From assembly GCA_947445425.1 (NCBI GenBank), contig CANFFA010000031.1:1-11809 (forward strand): 11,809 nucleotides of DNA, in the 5' to 3' direction. The notes beneath the pieces are model-generated. The model was not told where the DNA came from and made no database searches. It saw only the letters and a list, made by a program, of their open reading frames with translations. Positions 1 to 6,610 of the stretch are shown piece after piece. The DNA comes from Paludibacteraceae bacterium. GTDB lineage: Bacteria > Bacteroidota > Bacteroidia > Bacteroidales > Paludibacteraceae. A program made the translations under genes and the position numbers. Positions within the stretch are counted from its first letter, which is position 1; every line of letters starts with the position of its first letter.

Positions 1-143
1 ATGGGATATTAGAAGGTATAAACTCTAAAATTCAACTTGCAAAAAGAAGGGCAAGAGGATATAGAAATCCAAAGAATTTTATCAACATGATATACTTCAT
101 TTCGGGGAAACTCAATTTTGATTACCCACCTTATTCGTTATAG
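1..143 (+). CDS. ISL3-family transposase, C-terminal fragment
   Basis: This is the last 46 residues of a transposase whose start lies left of the window (reading frame begins at base 3, stop TAG at 141-143). The residues GILEGINSKIQLAKRRARGY, followed by an R-N-P-K-N-F-I-N-M-I-Y-F segment, match the C-terminal end of the DDE domain of ISL3-family transposases, where the conserved pattern is E-G-x-N-x-K-I-x-x-x-K-R-R-A-x-G-x-R-N-x-x-N-F. The E of LEGIN corresponds to the final acidic catalytic residue of that family, from memory of the family pattern. The enzyme would catalyse DNA cleavage and strand transfer of its own element. It is the only clear coding sequence on the + strand, and it converges on the minus-strand sugar-degradation genes. 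It is partial only because the window starts inside it; there is no evidence that it is broken. Confidence 0.85.
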   Translation, partial: GILEGINSKIQLAKRRARGYRNPKNFINMIYFISGKLNFDYPPYSL

Positions 144-147
144 AGCC
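1..147 (+). mobile_element. Right end of an ISL3-type insertion sequence
   Basis: The transposase stop codon is immediately followed by AGCC, so the element could end at 147 with the terminal sequence TTATTCGTTATAGAGCC (131-147). Its reverse complement begins GGCTCTATAACG, and ISL3 elements typically start with GG-rich ends of this kind. The last residues of the transposase (Y-P-P-Y-S-L) would then be encoded within the inverted repeat. ISL3 elements usually make 8-bp target duplications; the 8 bases after the proposed end are ATTTTTTT (148-155). The left end is outside the window, so the boundary is inferred. Confidence 0.55.
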
Positions 148-470
148 ATTTTTTTACCTGTGGCTTCATTTCTAAAAGCCTTGTTTTTTTACTCATGCAC
201 CTACCGAATAAAAGACCGAAAGCAGAGTCTCAGTATCTGTTTGCATTTTTTATGTCAATTGATTTGCTTTCACTTCATTAATTTCTTATATTTGATCTCC
301 TTTCTGTTTTAAATGGTTAGGAACTTTCGGTGAGACTTGATAACGGGGTTCGAATTCGTGTCAAGTCTCACTTTTTGATTGTCGGGTCAAAGTTTTGCAA
401 CTATATGGAAAATGAATAAATAAAAATGATAACTATTACAAAATGTAAATTACACCATTTTATTGACACC
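148..470. other. Intergenic region between IS end and glycan locus
   Basis: This AT-rich stretch of 323 bases has no convincing gene. A 64-codon open frame at 118-312 on the + strand starts inside the transposase in another frame and encodes a low-complexity F/L/I/S-rich peptide, so it is not accepted. On the minus strand a short frame from an ATG at 196 encodes M-S-K-K-T-R-L-L-E-M-K-P-Q-V-K-K before running into the IS at 148, and it could be the start of a gene cut by the insertion, but this is weak. The only strong structure is the hairpin at 330-371. A weak AU-only stem (440-445 with 456-461) lies just downstream of the stop codon at 471. Confidence 0.6.
330..376 (+). terminator. Long stem-loop with T-run, terminator-like
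   Basis: GTGAGACTTGA (330-340) and TCAAGTCTCAC (361-371) are perfect 11-bp inverted repeats. Inside them ACGGG (343-347) can pair with TTCGT (355-359) around the 7-base loop GTTCGAA, giving a near-continuous stem of about 16 pairs with a small internal bulge. TTTTT follows at 372-376, so on the + strand it resembles an intrinsic terminator. That position fits the end of + strand transcription out of the IS, before the convergent minus-strand locus. On the minus strand there is no T-run after the stem. The apex resembles a tRNA T-loop (GGTTCGAAT), which is discussed in the findings. Confidence 0.5.
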
Positions 471-890
471 TCATTTTTTTGAACTATACCTCACCCAAAT
501 TTCATCAATGAAGATTTTATCCGCCATGGTTCCGGAAAGGTGCATTTTATCACCTTTAATTTCCACTTTAAATTTATGCACCTTATTTAAATAATTAACC
601 ATGCCAACTCCTGCGAAATCTACAGTTTCTGTATAACTATTTTTACCATCATAAACATAATTACCCCCCATAGCATCCCGAATGATCCTGTTCTGTTTTG
701 TACAGACCACCCAAGAGTAATGCTCTTTTGTAATATATTTAAGTTTAATCAGCTCTTCCATAGGCTCTTTCTTGCCTCCATGAACAGATTGCACCAACCT
801 CCAGGTTCCTAAAATAGCTGATTTATCATTTTGAGCGGAAGCTCCAAAACTAAAAAAAAACAACAAAAGGCAAATAATTTTCGAATTCAT
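471..890 (-). CDS. Small secreted lipocalin-like protein
   Basis: This is a 139-residue protein if started at the ATG at 890. A frame extension to a GTG at 926 adds 12 residues in front of the signal peptide and is less plausible. Residues 1-20 ([20 protein letters not shown]) form a classical signal peptide ending in A-S-A-Q. The mature part starts with an L-G-T-W-R-L-V motif, then an H-Y-S-W-V strand, G-G-N-Y, a Y-T-E-T segment, [14 protein letters not shown] and a closing D-E-I-W-V-R. This order of short beta strands around G-T-W and E-I-W-x-R is that of small Bacteroidota lipocalin-like (possibly DUF4488-type) periplasmic proteins, which I recall by pattern only. No catalytic residues are recognisable, and its function is unknown. 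Such a barrel could bind a small hydrophobic or sugar-derived ligand, which is inference. It follows the sulfatase by 115 bases on the same strand, so it may be the last gene of the operon or separately expressed. Confidence 0.75.
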   Translation of the reverse strand: MNSKIICLLLFFFSFGASAQNDKSAILGTWRLVQSVHGGKKEPMEELIKLKYITKEHYSWVVCTKQNRIIRDAMGGNYVYDGKNSYTETVDFAGVGMVNYLNKVHKFKVEIKGDKMHLSGTMADKIFIDEIWVRYSSKK

Positions 891-1005
891 AATATGAAAA
901 ATTTTAAAATTTATATGAAAGTTCACTTCGATGTATAATTAAAATACAGAAAAACGGGCATCAATTTTCAGCAAGCTAATCCACATTTCTTTAACAGTAA
1001 GTAAT

Positions 1006-2958
1006 TTAGTTCATCACTGGTGCTTCACCAATTGAAATATTTTTGGCTTTAAAAGCATTTTCATTAAAGGTATCTATAAAAATAGTCTTGATCGTCTCCC
1101 CTCTTAAGTTTTTAACAACGATATTATCTACATAAACAGTCGCTTTACCTACCCCAATAAATTTAGAAGTAATACCAAATTGTGTAAATTTGGTTGGGGC
1201 AAAAGAGCTCAGACCGACTGCGATGTGTCTCCAGTTTGAATCAAACGAAGTTGGGGACTGAAGAAATTTACCGTTCAAATCTACGCCAAGCGTGTTACTA
1301 AAAATAGCTGCATTTGCCTTCAAGGGGGACAAATAACAAAATGAAAGTTTTGTATCACTCTCAACCTTAATGTCATATTCCAGGTAGGTATCTGGCAGTA
1401 CTTTAAACTCCTTGCCAAATAAGAAAAGGGTCTGTTTTTTAATATTATCCGATGAACTGTTCTCCAGCTCAATTACCAAGGCTTTACCTGACGGCTTCGC
1501 ATTGGTTATCGGAAGAGGAAGCGGTAAATGAGTACATGCAACACCCATTTTACGACATTCAATATCTATCTGTGTCAACAGCTGCTTCACAACTTCCGGG
1601 TTGGAAGCTGAAACATCACTCTTTTCACTGATATCATTCACCATATCATATAATTCAACTTTTCTGGCATATCTGAACAACTTCCATTTGTCGGAACGTA
1701 GCACATCGTGATCTCTCCAATTCCAATAATAAAATCGATCGGATTGAGGTTTGGTTGTTCCTTTAATGATTTCTAGCAAAGAAATTCCGTCCAGATTTTT
1801 GGGTAATGCTTGTTTAGCATTCGTCAAAGCTGATAAAGTAGGAAACACATCTAGGAAGCCACACATATTGCTTACTTCTTGTACTGTTTTGGGTAACACC
1901 GTTTTGGGTATGATCATAGCTGCAGCTGAATGAATTCCACCTTCGTACAAGGTATGTTTAAAACCTCTATATGGTGTATTGTTACCAATTACTGGAATAC
2001 CGCCATTATCGCAAAAGAACAAAACGATGGTATTTTCCAATTGCTTCGTCCCTTTAAGGTAATCCATAATTTTACCAACATTGTCGTCAAGCGAAATTTT
2101 AACCGCCGAATAGAGCATCGCCTTCTCTTCGGGAGTAAGTGGTTCTACTTTTTGTAGCCAAGTTTCATCTTTATATTTTTCAGCATTGAATTTCAAAAAT
2201 GGAGGTGCATCATCCAACGAAACCACCCTATAATCGTGCATCGATCTCATTTTTAAAACTTTATCGCGAATAGATGCAGGTACTCTTTTCAAGGCTTCTT
2301 CGGTCACATTCAAAGGGGTATGTACTGCATTAAAAGGAACATAGCAGAGATAAGGACGATTTTCAGTTTGACTTTTGGTCATAAAATCAATCGCATATTT
2401 CGATATCAGATCGGTAGAATACTCCATTTCATCTTCCACTTGTTGATCGTCATGGTACCAACCTGTCCAGGCTTTTGAAAAATAGTCAATACCCCCAGCA
2501 TAAAAGCCTACAAACCGATCAAAACCATACTGATTGACAGTGATTGCCCCCTTTTCACGAAGGGGAGATTCACTGTTGTGCCACTTCCCGAAAAGTCCGG
2601 TTTTATACCCTTCCTTCTGAAAATAATTTCCGATATTTGGAAGTTGGGGATCCAAATTGCCGCCAACTTCTGGTGCTTGTCCAATTCGTAAAGGGTTCAT
2701 TCCCGTTAACATTCCACCACGGGTAGGACTGCTCACATTACAGGTCATAAAGTTGTTAAACCGAACGCCTTTTTCGAATATTTTGTCAATATTCGGAGTT
2801 GGTGTATCACTACCTGTATAACTTAAATCGCCATGACCCATATCATCTGCTAAAATGATAACAATGTTAGGACGGCTTGTCCTTTGTGCTGTAGCCGTTG
2901 AAGACAAAGAACCGAATACACTAATTAGCAAGGCGTTAGAACAAATATTGATATTCAT
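1006..2958 (-). CDS. Ser-type S1 family sulfatase with C-terminal beta-sandwich
   Basis: This 650-residue exported sulfatase hydrolyses sulfate esters, probably on an oligosaccharide in the periplasm. The signal peptide ends near S-T-A-T-A-Q (residue 25), although its n-region has no K or R, which is unusual; an in-frame TGA lies upstream and no better start exists. Catalytic features are A-D-D-M (D38, D39, metal ligands), S76-S77-P78-T79-R80 followed by G-G-M-L-T-G, G-K-W-H (K125, H127), V-H-T-P (H213), C-D-N-G-G (D317, N318) and R-G-F-K (K334). Ser at position 76 instead of Cys means maturation to formylglycine must be done by an anaerobic-type (radical SAM, anSME/AtsB) maturase, which is not in this window. 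Residues about 490-640 form an extra domain ending in a Y-V-D-N-I-V-V strand, resembling a carbohydrate-binding jelly roll, beyond the usual sulfatase core. It lies 28 bases after the esterase stop and is probably co-transcribed. The sugar and position specificity cannot be read from the sequence. Confidence 0.93.
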   Translation of the reverse strand: MNINICSNALLISVFGSLSSTATAQRTSRPNIVIILADDMGHGDLSYTGSDTPTPNIDKIFEKGVRFNNFMTCNVSSPTRGGMLTGMNPLRIGQAPEVGGNLDPQLPNIGNYFQKEGYKTGLFGKWHNSESPLREKGAITVNQYGFDRFVGFYAGGIDYFSKAWTGWYHDDQQVEDEMEYSTDLISKYAIDFMTKSQTENRPYLCYVPFNAVHTPLNVTEEALKRVPASIRDKVLKMRSMHDYRVVSLDDAPPFLKFNAEKYKDETWLQKVEPLTPEEKAMLYSAVKISLDDNVGKIMDYLKGTKQLENTIVLFFCDNGGIPVIGNNTPYRGFKHTLYEGGIHSAAAMIIPKTVLPKTVQEVSNMCGFLDVFPTLSALTNAKQALPKNLDGISLLEIIKGTTKPQSDRFYYWNWRDHDVLRSDKWKLFRYARKVELYDMVNDISEKSDVSASNPEVVKQLLTQIDIECRKMGVACTHLPLPLPITNAKPSGKALVIELENSSSDNIKKQTLFLFGKEFKVLPDTYLEYDIKVESDTKLSFCYLSPLKANAAIFSNTLGVDLNGKFLQSPTSFDSNWRHIAVGLSSFAPTKFTQFGITSKFIGVGKATVYVDNIVVKNLRGETIKTIFIDTFNENAFKAKNISIGEAPVMN

Positions 2959-2986
2959 TTTGAGCAGAGTATTATAATCATTAAAA

Positions 2987-4957
2987 TCAATTCGTCAGAT
3001 TTACTTTTCCAGTTGTAAGCCCTGGCCAATTGTCAGTTCTAAACGGTGAAGCAGGTAAACCCTCTTTATTGTATAAATTACACCCTTCAGGATAACTTGC
3101 ATAAGCATATCGAACAGCTACGGGCTTTGAGATTCCTTGTGCGGAAATCACAACAGTATTTCCAACAATCTCAGCTTGGGCAGCGACGAAAGTTTTGGTT
3201 TCATCGGCAATGGTGAATTGCTTTAACACCCCATTTTTAGCTTCCAAACCAGTACCGAGATTATCGAAACTGATAATAATCTTATCTCCAAGTACTTTCA
3301 TGGATTTATAAATTGGACCCGAAGCAACAAGCTTTTTGTCTTGGTAGGCTACTTTCATTGCTGCGAGTGCCAAGCGTGAACCCGCCTCTTTTTTGTAAAT
3401 TGGATGTATATCTTTTGGCTCGCCAATATCAATCCCTACCGCCATTCCGGTATTTGGAACTTTCGACAAAGTCATTAATTGCGCTTCTCGAAGTTCTGGC
3501 CAGTCTTGACGTGGGCTTGATTCAAAAGCTGCTAACTGCATAAAAATAAATGGAAAATTTCCTTGGTTAAAATTCGTCCTCCAGTTTGTGATCATAGCAG
3601 GAAATAGCGTTTTGTACTCTTCCGAGCGGTCGGAATTGCTCTCCCCCTGATACCAAATAACTCCCTTAAATGTGAATGGAATGAGAGGACTTATCATTCC
3701 ATTGTAAAGTGAAGTCGCTAAATTTTGAACATTATACTCACTTGGTTTGGGAGGAGTTATCGCACCTGGTTTAAATTTCCAATCACCAGAAATGATTAAC
3801 TCCTGATCTCCTGATCTAAAACTTCTTTTATCTTCAACAAAAAATCCACCCCTTCCACCAACATTCACAATGCGCACTGCAATGGTATTTTCACCAACTT
3901 TAAGCAATTTAGCAGGAATTGTATAGTTGCGAATATTATAGCCGCTTGTTGCACCTATCCATTTTCCATTGAAGTAGGTGGAATCGGCATCATCCATTCT
4001 CCCAAGGGTAATCTTTGCATCAGATTTTGTCATCTGCTCTGTCAACACGATGGTTTTTCTAAACCAGAAAGAACCGGTTTTGTCGGTAAAACCAAATTTA
4101 CTCATAAAGTCAGGTTCAGAGATGACGGTCCAATCGCTTTCGTCAATACTACCTGCCCATTCAGCCTTTCCGGCTACATATCCTTTGTCCTCTTTCTGCA
4201 GTCTATTGTCCCAGTTTTTCCAGTTTTTCCGGAAATCAACCCGCTTTTGTTCTAATTTTACGGGATCTTTTAATACACTGATATCCGTATTAAATTGTGG
4301 AAATTCCTTTAAACCCTCCACACTTGTCCAGGCTTCTGCTTTAGTACCACCCCAACTGGTACGTATCAATCCGATCGGAACATTAAGCTGCTTGTATAAG
4401 TCAAGTCCGAAAAAATAAGCTACTGCGCTAAAATCAAGAACATTAGTAGGATTAGCAGCTTTCCAACCACTACTAACACAATCTTCTAACGGAGTTGGAG
4501 AGACTGCTTTTTCTATAGAAAATTGTCGGATATTTGGATTCGTTGAATTGGCAATCTCCTTACTATAGTTGGCTTTGAAGCGCTCTGCTTTTAATTGATA
4601 CTCCATATTGGATTGTCCGGAACAGATCCAAACTTCACCCATTAAAATCTCCTTGATTATCAACTCACTACCATCTCCTTTTAGGATCATTTTATAAGGG
4701 CCACCGGCCTTTGTTGCATCTAGTTTTGTGCTCCATTTGCCGGAAGCATCTGTAACTGTTTTGTATGTTTTACCATTAAAATCTACCTTTATTTCAGCAC
4801 CCTTCGTTGCCCAACCCCAAATGTTGACTTTGACATCCCTTTGCAAAACGATACTATCACCAATGATGGAAGGAAGTTTAATAGCAGCATGACTGAAGTG
4901 AATGGCACTTATAAATAGTGCCATAATAAGTGATTTACGATTCATTTGAATTTTCAT
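2987..4957 (-). CDS. Sialate O-acetylesterase / CE20-like SGNH esterase
   Basis: This 656-residue exported carbohydrate esterase removes O-acetyl groups from a glycan. Residues 1-24 are a signal peptide ending in S-H-A; a second ATG at 4945 (residue 5) would also leave a usable signal. Residues 25-105 are an N-terminal beta-sandwich (D-S-I-V-L-Q-R, then N-I-W-G-W-A). The SGNH core begins with C-S-G-Q-S-N-M (nucleophile S116), continues with S-W-G-G-T (201-205) and W-Y-Q-G-E-S-N (435-441), and closes with K-D-I-H (D516 and H518, the catalytic Asp/His). Between about 270 and 400 a GH2-like jelly roll is inserted (F-W-F-R-K-T-I-V-L, then L-G-R-M-D-D-A-D-S-T-Y-F-N-G-K-W-I-G, then V-G-E-N-T-I-A-V-R). 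That layout is described for SASA-family acetylesterases, including CE20 enzymes acting on plant hemicelluloses. Sialic acid is an unlikely substrate here because the neighbours are GH43 and GH2 enzymes. The gap to the GH43 stop is 21 bases, supporting one transcript. Confidence 0.92.
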   Translation of the reverse strand: MKIQMNRKSLIMALFISAIHFSHAAIKLPSIIGDSIVLQRDVKVNIWGWATKGAEIKVDFNGKTYKTVTDASGKWSTKLDATKAGGPYKMILKGDGSELIIKEILMGEVWICSGQSNMEYQLKAERFKANYSKEIANSTNPNIRQFSIEKAVSPTPLEDCVSSGWKAANPTNVLDFSAVAYFFGLDLYKQLNVPIGLIRTSWGGTKAEAWTSVEGLKEFPQFNTDISVLKDPVKLEQKRVDFRKNWKNWDNRLQKEDKGYVAGKAEWAGSIDESDWTVISEPDFMSKFGFTDKTGSFWFRKTIVLTEQMTKSDAKITLGRMDDADSTYFNGKWIGATSGYNIRNYTIPAKLLKVGENTIAVRIVNVGGRGGFFVEDKRSFRSGDQELIISGDWKFKPGAITPPKPSEYNVQNLATSLYNGMISPLIPFTFKGVIWYQGESNSDRSEEYKTLFPAMITNWRTNFNQGNFPFIFMQLAAFESSPRQDWPELREAQLMTLSKVPNTGMAVGIDIGEPKDIHPIYKKEAGSRLALAAMKVAYQDKKLVASGPIYKSMKVLGDKIIISFDNLGTGLEAKNGVLKQFTIADETKTFVAAQAEIVGNTVVISAQGISKPVAVRYAYASYPEGCNLYNKEGLPASPFRTDNWPGLTTGKVNLTN

Positions 4958-4978
4958 TTATTTGGATTAAAATATTTT

Positions 4979-6568
4979 TTAGTTCTTGTGTTTTACATCA
5001 TAGTGCAACATGATTTCTGAGAATTGCGCATTCGAATCCCCAGCAACTAGAAATCCCACCCTCGGTGAATATCCCCATTGAACAACAGCAGTTCCATCCA
5101 CTTCATTGTAATCTTTGTTGGCTATGACATTCCAATCCTTGCCATTGTTCGACCAATAAAACGTAAAATATCGGCCATTGACCGCTTCATATTTCAAAAA
5201 AACAGATTTGCCACTTTTAAACTTCTGTTTTGACAAAAGCTCTTTCTCTCCTTTATTCATTTTATAAAGTAGCAACTCCAACTGACTGACAACCAGCGTA
5301 ATATAGTTTTGCTGATTGCTATAAATTCCAATTCCGGCATTTGCATTCGTAGGAATAATTTCTGTCGTCAAGGTATAATTTCCTGCTTGTGGACTTAAAC
5401 CAACAAAAGCGATCTCCTTGTGTGAATTGACAATATTCAAACATCCATTTTCGACAGTGATGGAAGGTTGAGGGGCATTAACATCCCATTGCCAAAATGC
5501 AAGATTCTTTTTGTTGGAAAAATCATCTACCCAGGTAGTTTCACTCTTTTGAATTGTATTTTTAAATGGAAGCTCTGCAGTTACAGATGGATTTTTACCC
5601 GATTTGAAATAAGGCCATCCGGTTTCATTGTTCCAAACCACCTCATCGAGCATTCCTTGACGACCAATGTATTCAAAATCAACACCATTATAAGCATGAT
5701 ACAGATAAAAGTAACGTTGATCGGGCGTAGCAACCAAAGTACCATGTCCGGAACATTTCCAGGCGCTACCACCTTCCATGATCGGATTTCCTGCATACTG
5801 CTCCCAACCACTTTTCAAGTTTTTGGAACGTGAAACCATCACCCGATAATCACATCTGTTATCACAACAACCTCCCACTGAATAAAATAGATAGTAGAAA
5901 CCACCGTGTTTCATCAAACAAGGTCCCTCGTCCCCTGCCCCTTTCCATCCTTTGCTGTGATCGGTCAGGGTAAACGGCTCGCCCGTAAGATGTAGTCCAT
6001 CCGAACTCAATTCCGAAGCTAAAATCTCTATCTCCCGCCCTTTGGTCAAACCGTAGGCCTTCCAACAGATATAACGTTTTCCGTCATCGTCTCTAAAAAC
6101 AAAGGCATCAATGGCTTCTTCGCCCCATTGAATGATAATACCCTGATCGGTAAATACTTTGCGTATATCCTTCGTTGTGGCAACGCCAATACAGGCAACT
6201 CTATTGTCTTTGCGTTTCGTGGTATAATAGACATAAAAAACACCATCTTGATAATACAGCTCCGGCGCCCAAAAGTCATCCGATGCCCACATTGGCGGTT
6301 TTTGAAAAACTACGCTAATTTGCTTCCAGTTAATGAGATCTTTCGATTCATAAATGGGATAATTAGGGGCAAAATCAAAACTGGTACCTGCTGCGTAGTA
6401 AGTATTTCCGACCCTAATAATAGAAGGATCCGGAAAATCTCCTTTTATTACTGGGTTGGAATATTGATTTTGAGCTTTACAAATACTTATATTACAATAG
6501 CTAAAGAGAATAATAGCACCCAATACGATGAGGTGAGAATGCTGTATGATAATAGCTTTATTTTTCAT
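4979..6568 (-). CDS. GH43 glycosidase with concanavalin-like C-terminal domain
   Basis: This 529-residue exported enzyme is likely a beta-xylosidase or alpha-L-arabinofuranosidase. A signal peptide covers about residues 1-33, ending K-A-Q. The five-bladed propeller begins N-P-V-I-K-G-D-F-P-D-P-S-I, with the catalytic base D47. The pKa-modulating Asp is D154 in E-A-I-D-A-F-V, and the general acid is E214 in G-D-E-G-P. W-A-P-E-L (100-104) and S-G-H-G-T-L (H275) are the usual substrate-pocket and ion-site motifs. A Cys cluster, G-G-C-C-D-N-R-C (232-239), sits on a loop just after the acid and recurs in some GH43 subfamilies. Residues about 345-520 form a concanavalin-like lectin/glucanase domain (W-V-D-D-F, then A-G-I-G-I-Y), as in GH43 enzymes with a GH43_C2-type tail. 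An AAGGGA-like sequence about 6-11 bases before the ATG is one of the few ribosome-binding-like sites in the window. Anomeric and sugar specificity cannot be told from the sequence. Confidence 0.93.
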   Translation of the reverse strand: MKNKAIIIQHSHLIVLGAIILFSYCNISICKAQNQYSNPVIKGDFPDPSIIRVGNTYYAAGTSFDFAPNYPIYESKDLINWKQISVVFQKPPMWASDDFWAPELYYQDGVFYVYYTTKRKDNRVACIGVATTKDIRKVFTDQGIIIQWGEEAIDAFVFRDDDGKRYICWKAYGLTKGREIEILASELSSDGLHLTGEPFTLTDHSKGWKGAGDEGPCLMKHGGFYYLFYSVGGCCDNRCDYRVMVSRSKNLKSGWEQYAGNPIMEGGSAWKCSGHGTLVATPDQRYFYLYHAYNGVDFEYIGRQGMLDEVVWNNETGWPYFKSGKNPSVTAELPFKNTIQKSETTWVDDFSNKKNLAFWQWDVNAPQPSITVENGCLNIVNSHKEIAFVGLSPQAGNYTLTTEIIPTNANAGIGIYSNQQNYITLVVSQLELLLYKMNKGEKELLSKQKFKSGKSVFLKYEAVNGRYFTFYWSNNGKDWNVIANKDYNEVDGTAVVQWGYSPRVGFLVAGDSNAQFSEIMLHYDVKHKN

Positions 6569-6610
6569 TATTATCCCTTTTAAAATTTCTCAAATGAAGA
6601 TTTAAATAAT

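Noticed and set aside
118..312. 64-codon + strand open frame overlapping the transposase end
   Set aside because: It overlaps the transposase in another frame, starts with a non-ATG codon, and encodes a low-complexity F/L/S-rich peptide typical of translated AT-rich noncoding DNA.
330..371. A functional tRNA or tmRNA gene
   Set aside because: Only a T-arm-like loop is present; no acceptor/D-arm/anticodon arrangement can be found around it, and the outer stem is 11 bp instead of a 7-bp acceptor stem.
1006..2958. Inactive sulfatase because the catalytic Cys is missing
   Set aside because: Ser in the S-x-P-x-R motif is a normal alternative that is converted to formylglycine by radical SAM maturases, and the metal-binding and His/Lys residues are intact.
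3978..4418. 146-codon + strand open frame
   Set aside because: It is antisense to the esterase gene, which has a full SGNH signature in its own frame; the peptide has no family features.
6128..6583. 151-codon + strand open frame antisense to the GH43 N-terminus
   Set aside because: It covers the antisense of the signal peptide and catalytic base region of a clear GH43 gene, so it is a shadow frame.
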